11,965 nucleotides of DNA from Candidatus Altimarinota bacterium (GTDB lineage: Bacteria > Patescibacteriota > Gracilibacteria > BD1-5 > UBA2023): positions 1 to 11,965 of the forward strand of contig DNKW01000090.1 in NCBI GenBank assembly GCA_003488655.1, in the 5' to 3' direction. This document shows, in pieces, positions 1 to 7,763 of this stretch; within the stretch, counting starts at the first letter, position 1, and every line of letters starts with the position of its first letter. The position numbers and the translations under genes were made by a program. The notes beneath the pieces were generated by a model that searched no databases, was not told where the DNA came from, and worked only from the letters and a program-made list of their open reading frames with translations.

Positions 1-915
1 CTTTTTACCGTTACCCAGACATTCATACAAAATAAACTCGTGCATATTCGAGATATCATCAATCTCCGGTATGAGGAATTTGCGGAGATTCACGAGAATC
101 CGGAGCATGCCAATGACGGACTCGTTCATACAGGATTCAAGAGTCTCGACGGAAAAATCGGAGGATTCAAACCAGGGGATATGATCATACTCGCGGCACG
201 ACCGTCCATGGGTAAGACTGCGCTCGCCCTCAATATCGCACAACACATCGGAGAGGGTGGGAAAAACGTCGCGGTATTCTCCCTCGAGATGAGCAAGGAA
301 CAACTCACCGATCGTCTTATCTGCGCGACTATGGGAGTGGATAGCTGGAAGCTGAATAAAGGACTTCTTGAAGATGATGAGTTTATGCGGATGGGCGATG
401 CTCTGGAGCGTCTTTCGAAAGCAAATATCTATATCGATGATTCTGCAGCAGGGAATCTTCTCGAGATCAAATCCAAGGCGCGGAGACTCAAGATTGAATC
501 GGGACTCGACTTCATCGTCATCGACTACCTTCAACTTATGAGTGCCGGAAACCCGATGAACCGCGTGCAGGAAATATCGGATATCAGTCGCGGAATCAAA
601 TCTCTCGCACGTGAACTCGGAGTACCGATTATGGCACTCTCACAGCTCTCTCGTGCCGTGGAGTCTCGCGTAAGCAAGGAGCCAATCCTCTCGGATCTCC
701 GAGAATCCGGATCCATCGAGCAGGATGCCGATGTGGTTCTTATGATTTACCGGGAAGACTACTATGATGAGTTTACGGAAAATAAAGGTATCACCAACGT
801 ATTTGTCCGGAAAAACCGGAATGGGCCGGTCGGAGGAGCCGATCTCAAATTTGAGAAAAAATATATGAAATTCTATGATTTGGAAAGAAGTCGGGAAGGA
901 GGATACGAGGATTAA
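1..915 (+). CDS. dnaB: Replicative DNA helicase DnaB, C-terminal part (5' end outside window)
   Basis: DnaB is the hexameric ATP-driven helicase that unwinds the chromosome at the replication fork and recruits primase. The frame is open from base 1, so the GTG at 40 is an internal valine and not a start; 304 residues are visible. About 150 residues, the N-terminal primase-interacting domain, should lie upstream, judging by usual DnaB lengths. The visible part begins in the linker helix (LFTVTQ) and holds the RecA-like motor: Walker A ARPSMGKT (about residues 66-73), the catalytic Glu stretch SLEMS, Walker B FIVIDYLQLM, the ALSQLSR glutamine motif, the DLRESGSIEQDAD motif, and the arginine-finger region RKNRNGP. 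It ends at TAA 913-915. It contains no in-frame TGA, unlike every other gene here, and is the only large + strand gene. It converges on the - strand gene ending at 1067. No inteins are visible. Identification is secure. Confidence 0.97.
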   Translation, partial: LFTVTQTFIQNKLVHIRDIINLRYEEFAEIHENPEHANDGLVHTGFKSLDGKIGGFKPGDMIILAARPSMGKTALALNIAQHIGEGGKNVAVFSLEMSKEQLTDRLICATMGVDSWKLNKGLLEDDEFMRMGDALERLSKANIYIDDSAAGNLLEIKSKARRLKIESGLDFIVIDYLQLMSAGNPMNRVQEISDISRGIKSLARELGVPIMALSQLSRAVESRVSKEPILSDLRESGSIEQDADVVLMIYREDYYDEFTENKGITNVFVRKNRNGPVGGADLKFEKKYMKFYDLERSREGGYED

Positions 916-947
916 AAAATAGCTTTTTAGAAAACATAATTTTTCAG

Positions 948-1067
948 AAAACACGGAAAAACGATGAGATTCACATGAAAAATGAGTACTGAAATGAGGC
1001 GTACGATTTGTACGACGAATGAGGAACGGAATTTTTGAATGTGAATCTTGAAGTTATTCCGTGTTTT
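948..1067. repeat. Long nested inverted repeat (about 120 nt hairpin) in a convergent gap
   Basis: Three inverted-repeat arms share one centre near 1007.5: AAAACACGGAA (948-958) with TTCCGTGTTTT (1057-1067), AGATTCACAT (967-976) with ATGTGAATCT (1039-1048), and CGTAC (1000-1004) with GTACG (1010-1014) around a 5-nt loop. An AAAAAT/ATTTTT pair lies between the second and third. The 5-mer ATGAG occurs four times inside. It sits between the stop of dnaB and the TAA (1067-1069) of the opposing gene, so it could terminate both transcripts. Its length and internal mismatches look more like an intergenic repeat or a decayed miniature element than a plain terminator. Both roles are inference. Confidence 0.7.
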
Positions 1068-2365
1068 TAACGATATCGGCAGTTTCCCTCTCCCATAGAT
1101 TGCCCCTCGCACGTCTGCTCCGCAATCTTGATATAAGACCTTGCATGCGAGTTAGTGCTTTCCAATAAGACATGGGTATCGATGAGCTTTGCGACCGTCT
1201 CATCAACGCTCTGGTTTTCAGGTCATATCAAATCTTTCGCATTAATATAATCTGTAATTATATCATCGTTAATATCTGTCTTCAGGGTTGCGAGAATCTG
1301 AGTAGTTTCCATATATTTATCTGTCGTTTGCGGTTTTGTAAGCATATCCCTTATACCATCATATGCCTTTCCAAACTCAGCAATGCTCGCATACACACGC
1401 TCCCCTATGGATGTTACAAATCCAGAAAGTCCCTCACTCGCATGTTGACTATTGTATTTTGCGAGATTATTCATGATGACCTGAGAGGATTTCGTACTCA
1501 TTCCCTGATTGGATAATTCGTTTCTGAGGACGTTTCGCTCGGTTTCCGCATATTCCGGATTGGAGCTCGTGGAATGAAAAAGGTTCATGGCATTTTCCCA
1601 CTCTTTCATGCCTTTCCCTATCCCTCCGCCAAGACTCGTAATACGTCCGAAAGCATCTTTTATATCCTTAAAAAAATCTGATTCCTTATTACACTTTTCG
1701 AATGCGTCCGGACCATAGCTTTTTTGAAGTTTCGATTTAAAAACTTTCGAATCCCCGACCAAGATAAACGCATATGAATCGTCTGTCCGATCTCAGAGTA
1801 CCGTTTCCCGATAAAAGTTCATCATATTCACCTGATTCTTCAATACTTCCGTAAGAATGGTTCCGAGGGTTTTTCCGGAGGTATTATATACCGGATCTTC
1901 CGAAAGATTGGAAGTTGAAACGGTATCCTCAGCACATCGGCCATGCACCATCTCAATCATGCCATTAATACGCTCTATTTCCTTCCCGAGTCGTTCATGG
2001 TCTCGGGTAATGCCTGCGGGGATTTCTGTTTTGAGAGCAATGCCGATATAGAAGCGTCCGGAAGTGGCAAAATTGGAAAATCCAATACTTTCATTCATAG
2101 AACCCACTACTGCGGACTTTGTTTTATTCACGCTTGCGGAAGCACTATTCTCCCCATTGGCATTGGCATTACACTGCTTCTTTGTCGCTTCTTCTCCGAT
2201 TCAAGCAAGAAGACTGTCCGTTGTTTTTATATATGCGGCGAGTTCTTCGCTCATCCCATTCTTGATGACGCAATCATTTTCTCATGCATATGCCGAAGTG
2301 ATAAGAAACGACGAAAATAAAAACACTATGAGAGAACAATTTAGGAATGAGGAGAATATTTTCAT
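1067..2365 (-). CDS. Sec-exported protein of unknown function, 432 aa (four UGA-Gly codons)
   Basis: I do not recognise a family. With TGA as Gly the frame is continuous from ATG 2365 to TAA 1067-1069; TGA codons lie at 2282-2284, 2201-2203, 1793-1795 and 1223-1225. The N-terminus is a clear signal peptide: a lysine, a hydrophobic stretch, and the cleavage site SAYA before residue 28. Residue 28, the first of the mature protein, is itself a UGA-encoded Gly. The mature protein is polar, probably helical and Asn/Ser/Lys-rich, with few cysteines (CVIK, KKQC, GRC, KC, QTC and NC near the C-terminus), which suggests an extracytoplasmic location with possible disulfides. There is no second membrane segment. 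No Shine-Dalgarno precedes the ATG. It lies downstream of, and in the same direction as, the exported protein at 2567-4171, about 200 bases away with a repeat element between them. A KSYGPDAF motif resembles KSYGDSF in that neighbour, so distant relatedness is possible but unproven. Confidence 0.85.
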
Positions 2366-2392
2366 ACGTTATAAGATTTAAAATTAAGCGAA

Positions 2393-2541
2393 TTGTCATC
2401 CCGAGCGAAGTCGAGGGATCTCTTTAGATCGGTAGTATGAAACTATTTTCAAAGAAATTACAGAGTGTGTTTTTCATATTCATAAGATTTGATTCAAATG
2501 TGAGATTAAAAGGGATTTCTCGACCATGCTCGAAATAACAA
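2393..2541. repeat. MITE-like element with imperfect terminal inverted repeats
   Basis: The left end TTGTCATCCCGAGCGAAGTC (2393-2412), continuing as GAGGGATC, matches the inverse of the right end, TTGTTATTTCGAGCATGGTC read inward from 2541 and continuing as GAGAAATC. The arms are about 28 bases long, interrupted by scattered mismatches, and enclose about 90 bases of AT-rich DNA with no coding potential. The core GTCATCCCGAGCGAAGTCGA resembles a motif seen at the ends of short intergenic repeats in many bacterial genomes (recalled from general knowledge, not searched). It occupies most of the 200-base gap between two co-directional exported-protein genes. Mobility and target-site duplication are not shown: I found no convincing flanking direct repeat. 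Confidence 0.7.
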
Positions 2542-2566
2542 AACTCAAAGTTTTTCAGAAATATCT

Positions 2567-4171
2567 TTATTTTTGCGGTATCACATACATTGCCTTGATA
2601 ATATCGGTAACACTTTTTATGCTCTTCGTAAAAGCAAGCGTAAAATCATGAAGTTCGAAGAGATCATCATTAAAAGAATCTCCATAACTTTTCTTCAGAT
2701 CCATTTCTTTTGCACGGATACATCCGGATTTCTGGGGAGTCTGGCTTGTATCTGACTTTGGTCAAACACTATCGGTCGTAAGATGAGTCAGATTATGTAT
2801 CGCGCGAGATTCGTTATTTTTTTCGAGAGAATTCTGACGTTTAAAATCAAGTCCTCACTCTTCAAAGGTACACACCATAATTTTATTAAATTCATCATCC
2901 TCCTCAGTACCATCGGAAGCTCAGACACTATTTCAAGCAATAACGTCATTCCCTTCTGTTTTTGATTTAAGATTGAGAATCGGTGGAGGGAGACGAGAAA
3001 CAACGACTCCTATATGCAAGAGGGATGGAAGATCGAGATTCTTGAGAGAGAGTCCAAAAAACATCTTGGTCATCTTTGCCTGCACGAAACTCGATGGGGC
3101 AAACGTATTGACGATTTTCAGATTCTCATCCAGGATTTTCTCGATGGTTGCAGCCTTCCCGCCTCAGAGGATATTCTGAGCATAGTCTGTCATGCTTACG
3201 ATGATACAGAAGAAATCTTTTCCCGAACAAGGAAATGTATCGCTTCCTCCGCCAGCTCATCCGGTTGAACCTCATACCCCATTTCCTTGAGCAATATTTG
3301 CCCAGTGCTCCGGAAGCATTCCATTGTCACTAAAGGCTATAGAAGAGTTCGGATTGATTCCAACAAGCAATTGCGATTGCACATCACGCAAGAAACCAAC
3401 ATCAAGATTATTTGGAACCTGACTCAAGTCCGTACATTTTGGACAATTTTCCAAGAATCACGAAAGTGTTAATCAGCTTGAAGTGGTCGGTGGGATGAGT
3501 GAAACCCCTGGATCCACTGAAGGAGAGAGAATCAAACTATCGAGCGGAAGAAGGGTGTGCGGATATACATTGGAGAGAATATTTGCCACGGATGAAGCTC
3601 CCATATTATCTGTTCCATTGTACGGAATGTCTCTTGCAAAGATAACATTATGAATATTTTCAAGATCCGTCATCAGATCATAATTCGAGTTGTCTTTATT
3701 TCCATCACTGAAGAGTCCTATAGACCCCACCGATTGGAGTTTTTTTTGCTCATAAGCGACATTTGAGAGTAACTCTTGGTAATGTTCCATAATAATCCCA
3801 CGTATTCTCACTGCTTTTTCCACATCCATTCAGGTGTTTTCAGGATTCATATGGGTATATATAGCCTCAAGGTCTCCTCCTGATATCTCGTCGAGTTCAG
3901 AAACAGTGAAATCTATTCACTCTCGGAAACAGAGGATTTTCTCTCCCTCTTTTGCGGAACACACTTTTCCTACCTTATCGCTCAGAAACTGAGTACTTCC
4001 AACAAGGCGGTTCTCCACGAGCTGTTTTTTAAGTTTATACGTCCCCTCATCGATGCGTTTGTATATGTCATTTCATAAATCCTCGCCGATATACCCCTCT
4101 TCCGCAAAAACAAAAGAGGAAAAAAAAGAGAGGGAAATAAAAATTATAAGAGCAAGAATGCGTGCCTGCAT
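2567..4171 (-). CDS. Sec-exported protein of unknown function, 534 aa (twelve UGA-Gly codons)
   Basis: No family is recognised. The frame runs from ATG 4171 to TAA 2567-2569 only if TGA is Gly. The twelve TGA codons start at 4073, 3917, 3830, 3473, 3458, 3272, 3257, 3164, 2933, 2921, 2855 and 2762 (+ coordinates), the highest density in the window. Residues 1-23 form a signal peptide (MQARILALIIF, then SSFVFA) followed by a mature start EEGYIGED. A Gly-rich linker (about residues 300-308, GGSTGGAGGGS) divides the protein into an N-terminal half with CPKC and a C-terminal half beginning FPCSGKDFFC. The C-terminal half contains a hydrophobic stretch around LHIGVVVS and ends in a basic helix with KSIKSVTD. 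The linker suggests two domains, both outside the membrane. The start is supported by a promoter at 4201-4229 that leaves a leader of about 20 bases. A surface or secreted role is inference. Confidence 0.85.
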
Positions 4172-4200
4172 GAAAGGGGAAGCTACCGAATATTTCCTGT

Positions 4201-4229
4201 AGTATAACAGATAATGGAGGAAACAGCAA
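4201..4229 (-). promoter_or_regulatory. Sigma70-type promoter with extended -10 for the 2567-4171 gene
   Basis: Read on the - strand, TTGCTG (4224-4229) is followed by exactly 17 bases and then TATACT (4201-4206). TG one base before the -10 makes an extended -10 (TGTTATACT). Transcription would start near 4194, giving a leader of about 22 bases to ATG 4171. The fit to consensus and the position favour a real promoter. It is divergent to the promoter at 4261-4288. Confidence 0.6.
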
Positions 4230-4260
4230 AAGAATATACCTACGTTTTTTGAAATTCCAT

Positions 4261-4288
4261 TTGACGAATGTTTATAAATATATATAGT
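4261..4288 (+). promoter_or_regulatory. Sigma70-type promoter for the 57-aa gene
   Basis: TTGACG (4261-4266), a 16-base spacer, and TATAGT (4283-4288) match five of six consensus bases at each box. The expected start is near 4295, about 22 bases before ATG 4317. The region is AT-rich, so a chance match is possible, but the -35 box is strong and the spacing to the gene is right. Confidence 0.55.
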
Positions 4289-4316
4289 ACCTCCATACTT
4301 CATAAAATTTGTTTTT

Positions 4317-4490
4317 ATGTCATCAGACTGGTTGGATAGAGCTCTTTTTGTTCCCAAGGTACCCCCTAAATGAGGCGATAAAGAATCTTCGGAACATATC
4401 GGGTGGAGAGTATGAAGATCTGTTGCGGAAGTGGAGGAAGAGATAAGAAAAAGTCATGAAAAAGCAATAAATATGCCACAAAAGAAGTAA
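4317..4490 (+). CDS. Small 57-aa protein, unknown function, visible only with UGA as Gly
   Basis: ATG 4317 to TAA 4488-4490 is open only if the TGA codons at 4371-4373 and 4413-4415 are read as glycine. With the standard code the gene disappears. The product begins MSSDWLDRALFVPKVPPK, then has a polar stretch GGDKESSEHIGWRVG and a highly charged helix-like tail (SVAEVEEEIRKSHEKA) ending MPQKK. There is no signal peptide or membrane segment, so it is probably cytoplasmic. The amino-acid composition is protein-like, whereas the other frames here give low-quality sequence. A promoter lies upstream (4261-4288) and the stem at 4498-4535 lies 8 bases after the stop, so the gene is a complete transcription unit. 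It is convergent to clpC and divergent to the exported protein at 2567-4171. An upstream stop at 4275 and the absence of another start codon fix the start. Family and function are unknown. Confidence 0.7.
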
Positions 4491-4497
4491 ATCCTTG

Positions 4498-4535
4498 TTT
4501 TAAAATAACTCCGAGTGTTCGGAGTTATTTTAAAA
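4498..4535. terminator. Bidirectional rho-independent terminator
   Basis: TAAAATAACTCCGA (4501-4514) pairs perfectly with TCGGAGTTATTTTA (4519-4532) around the loop GTGT. Three further A-T pairs extend the stem to 4498 and 4535. Because the stem base is A/T, each strand carries a U-run after the GC-rich top. It lies 8 bases after the small + strand gene and directly after the clpC stop (4536-4538), so it can serve both. Confidence 0.85.
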
Positions 4536-7112
4536 TTATTTCACGAGAAGTTTTCACTTCAGGGATGTTACCATAATAGTATTGGACTTTTTTCCCTGGA
4601 TAATACGATCGGCTATCGTATCTTCGATCTTATCTTGGATATATCGTCTCACCGGACGTGCTCCAAATTCTGGATTATAGGTTTCCTTAAGTATCAAAGA
4701 GATCGCTTTGGCATCATACTCTAGAGTCATGCCGAGTTCCATGAGCCGTTTTTTGAGGATATCGAGTTGAAGAACGATAATTTTTTTGAGGACAGTCTTA
4801 TCGAGTGGATTGAACACCACTACTCGATCGATACGATTCAGAAACTCCGGAGAAAAATATTCACCCAAACTAAGAGTGATTTTTTCTTTGATTTTTTCAT
4901 AATCGCGAATGATTTTAGCTTCCGTATCAGAGGATACATCGAATCCTATTTGTGATGCTTTGGAAGTGAATTCTTCTCATCCGATATTGGAAGTCATAAT
5001 AACAATCGTATTTTTGAAATTGATTTTTCTCCCCTTTCCATCGGTAAGTGTTCCATCTTCCAAAATCTGAAGGAGGAGATTAAAAACCTCGAAACTTCCT
5101 TTTTCAATCTCATCGAAAAGCACTATGGAATAGGGTTTCCTTCGAACGCGTTCCGTGAGCATACCACCTTCCTCGTATCCCACATATCAGGCGGTCGTAC
5201 CGATGAGCTTAGATGCGGAAGATCGCTCGTTATATTCGGACATATCGAGCTTAATAAGCGCCTTCTCGTCACCGAAAAACTCCTGTGCCAACTGTTTCAC
5301 GAGTTCCGTTTTTCCGACTCCCGTAGGTCCGAGAAAGAGAAAACTTCCAATAGGACGATTCCTATTGCTGATTCCCGCACGATTTCGCTTAATAGCACTG
5401 ACGATAGAAGAAATGGCCTCATCTTGACCGATGATATGATGGGCAAGATTTTTCTCTAGAGATTGAAGCTTTTTCATATCTTCTATCGCGATGTTTTTCG
5501 CAGGCACTCCGGTAACCCGCTCGATGATCTTCTGGATATCGTCGGAAGTGATGCGTTGTCGCTTCGCTCGGGGGATCACTTTTTTCGCTTTTTTCTCCTG
5601 AATTCTTTTCTCGATGTCATTTTGTTTTTCTTTGACTTTTATAGCCTTGTGATACTGTCCAGAGAGAACATAATCTTCAATTTCTTTTTGGAGTTTTTCA
5701 ATCTCTTGTCTGAGTCCTTTTACTTCCGACTCGGAACCGTTATATTTCATACTTTTTGCACTGCATGCCTCGTCTATGAGATCGATCGCTTTATCCGGAA
5801 GATATCGATCCGTCACATATCGCACCGAAAGTCGAACCGCATCGATGATGGCATCATCGTCGATGATGAGATTATGGAACTCTTCGAAAGAATTTCGGAG
5901 TCCGGAAATGATCTCTATCGCCACTTCTTCCTTCGGTTCATCGACATCTATTTTCTGGAACCTGCGCTCAAGTGCGGAATCCTTTTCTATATATTTCTGG
6001 TATTCATTGAGCGTTGTCGCTCCGATGATACAAACCTTCCCGCGGCCCATGGCCGGCTTGAGGATATTGGCGGCATCGAGGGTTCCTTCAGCCGAGCCTG
6101 CTCCGATAATTGTATGAATTTCATCGATAAAAAGAACTACCTCATTCTCCATCTTGGATGCTTCTTCGATAATCTGCTTGAGCCGTGCTTCAAACTCTCC
6201 GCGATATTTCGTTCCGGCTACCATTCCGGAGAGATCCAAGCTCACGATTCGTTTATTTTGCATGGCAAGAGGCACTTTCCCCTCTGCTATTCGAAGTGCC
6301 AATCCTTCAACTACCGCCGTTTTTCCGACACCTGGCTCTCCAACGAGACAAGGATTGTTTTTCGTCTTACGATTGAGGACAGATATGAGTCGCTCTATCT
6401 CCATATCCCGTCCGATAATAGCATCGATCTTCCCGGAGTGAGCTTCCTCTGTGAGATCGGTACCGAAGAAATCAAGAGCCGGAGTGAGACTTTCAACCTT
6501 TTTTCATTCCGGTTTTTTGTTATGTGCAAACGGATCGGCCATTTCTCCTTCGCCAAAGCCACCGGCAAGTCCCTCTTCTATGGCATGGAGGATATTATCC
6601 AGAGGTCCAAAAATAGTACTGTCCCCATTTTTTACAATCGCCACATTAAGCTCCTTGAGATCCAGCTCTATGTCTTTTGGAGAAAGGCCTATGAAGTCAA
6701 AAAATTGATAGAACCAAGTTTCCGTATTGGTATGAAAAAGCGCCAAGAGAAAATCTTCCGCTCCCGCCCTTTTTTTCTCTGCGCCCGCGGCTATTTTCAT
6801 ACTGAGTACGATGAGCTCTTTAAGGCGAGGAGACAGACCTGTATATGCTCCTGTTCTTGACGTACCGAAGAGATTGAACGGGGAACGGGAGAGAACTTCA
6901 TTCGCTATTTTCATATTGATTCCAGAACTCGCATAGAGCTCATAGATAGGTCCTGTTTTTATTTCCAAGGAACGGAGAAACACATCCTCCGGAAGTATCT
7001 CGGAAAAACCCTTCGATTTGACGATATTTTCAGTTTCAAGCATCAGGTTCTTGTATTCTTCGGTGAAATTGGTGTACATGAATGGAATGAGGTATGAGAT
7101 ATTAGAAGGCAT
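4536..7112 (-). CDS. clpC: ClpC-type AAA+ ATPase / chaperone subunit of the Clp protease
   Basis: Hexameric Clp/Hsp100 unfoldase that threads proteins into ClpP for degradation in the cytosol; clpP is not in this window. The frame is 858 aa from ATG 7112, with TGA read as Gly at residues 203, 642, 712 and 853. Domains in order: a divergent Clp N-domain (about 1-160); first AAA+ with Walker A GEPGVGKT (258-265), pore loop KYRG (302-305) and Walker B DEIH (330-333); a short coiled middle domain (about 462-511), which favours ClpC over ClpB; second AAA+ with Walker A GPTGVGKT (595-602), the pore-loop GYVG whose first Gly (642) is a UGA, and Walker B DEIE (667). QIGFD (721-725) sits where ClpC has its VGF loop for docking ClpP, so protease partnership is expected. 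An internal ATG at 7079 (MYTNFTEE) matches where ClpC homologues usually start and would give 847 aa; the start is therefore uncertain. Only a weak GAGAG precedes ATG 7112. Confidence 0.95.
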
Positions 7113-7164
7113 TATATGGATTTCTCTCAAAAATAAAAGAGAAAGGTGAAAGTTTCTTTACGCC

Positions 7165-7201
7165 GAAGAAAAATACCCCAGACATATGGGGTATTTTCTT
7201 C
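7165..7201 (-). terminator. Rho-independent terminator after the exported-protein cluster
   Basis: AAAATACCCC (7170-7179) pairs with GGGGTATTTT (7188-7197) around AGACATAT; a GAAG/CTTC extension is offset by one bulged A. On the - strand the stem is followed by a run of five T. It lies about 35 bases after the stop of the gene at 7236 and about 55 bases before clpC, separating the two transcription units. Confidence 0.75.
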
Positions 7202-7235
7202 TGAAGGTTATATTAATTCTTCACAGAAAATAAAA

Positions 7236-7718
7236 CTACTGTAGTTTACAACAACGTGCTGTAGCTACAACACATACTCATGGAAATCTTAAGCCCGTAC
7301 TGTCTGAAGTTAAAACATAATTAGTAGGACATGTCGCATCGATAGCTGTTGTAATAATACCTCCGCAATTGGTTCCAATGGCCATACTTTGGGAATGGTA
7401 TATTGTCGTGCAATTAGTGTAATCAATACTTCCGCCTCATCCACTCAGTCCACAACTCACAGTTCCATCCGCGTTGATGGCAGCTATTGACTGACCAACA
7501 GAGCAAGAACCTGCCACTCTTTTTTGTTTCGTATCGACAAGCATTTTAAGTATATCGATTTCCGTACGAAACTTTCCCCCTGCCGTTTCTCCTGATGGAG
7601 TGGTAGTTGGCCAATTTATGGAGGCATACACAATTCCTAAAACCGCGAGAATAAAAAACACAGCTGTTACGAGAGCATTTGCCGCCTTTCTTCCTATCCA
7701 AAAAATAAATTTATTCAT
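7236..7718 (-). CDS. Small membrane-anchored Cys-rich protein, 160 aa, unknown function
   Basis: Continuous from ATG 7718 to TAG 7236-7238 with TGA as Gly at 7437-7439 and 7278-7280. A short basic N-terminus (MNKFIFWIGRKAANA) leads into one transmembrane helix (about residues 15-33). After it comes an extracytoplasmic region with an Asp/Lys-rich helix (EIDILKMLVDTKQKR) and eight cysteines. The segment CSVGQSIAAINADGTVSC resembles a Cys-bracketed loop common in pilus and tail-fibre type proteins, but this is resemblance only. A GLSGGGGS linker, built partly from the UGA codon, separates it from a C-terminal module ending ARCCKLQ. The uncleaved-looking helix suggests a type II anchored or pseudopilin-like protein, although no prepilin peptidase site is obvious. 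It is the last gene of the three-gene cluster, 45 bases after the surface protein at 7764-10283, and is followed by a terminator. Confidence 0.85.
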
Positions 7719-7763
7719 ACTATGAAAAATAAAAAATACGGAATTTTCATCGGACTGGCTATC

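Noticed and set aside
40..42. GTG as the start of dnaB
   Set aside because: The frame is open to base 1 and the upstream residues (LFTVTQ...) match the DnaB linker, so the gene begins outside the window.
927..1112. Small open frames on both strands across the nested hairpin
   Set aside because: They arise from the palindromic sequence, have no plausible leader and give no protein-like composition.
4172..4500. A signal-peptide-like frame on the - strand (IYFFCGIFIAF...) in phase with the 534-aa protein, and a + strand frame ending LLRKWRKR
   Set aside because: The first has no start codon and lies opposite the 57-aa gene; the second has no ATG and overlaps it out of frame. Both are shadows of the 4317-4490 gene.
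5463..6860. A 465-codon open frame on the + strand opposite clpC
   Set aside because: It is antisense to a strongly conserved AAA+ ATPase, its translation is Phe/Arg/Ser-rich with no domain, and it exists because the clpC strand avoids certain codons.
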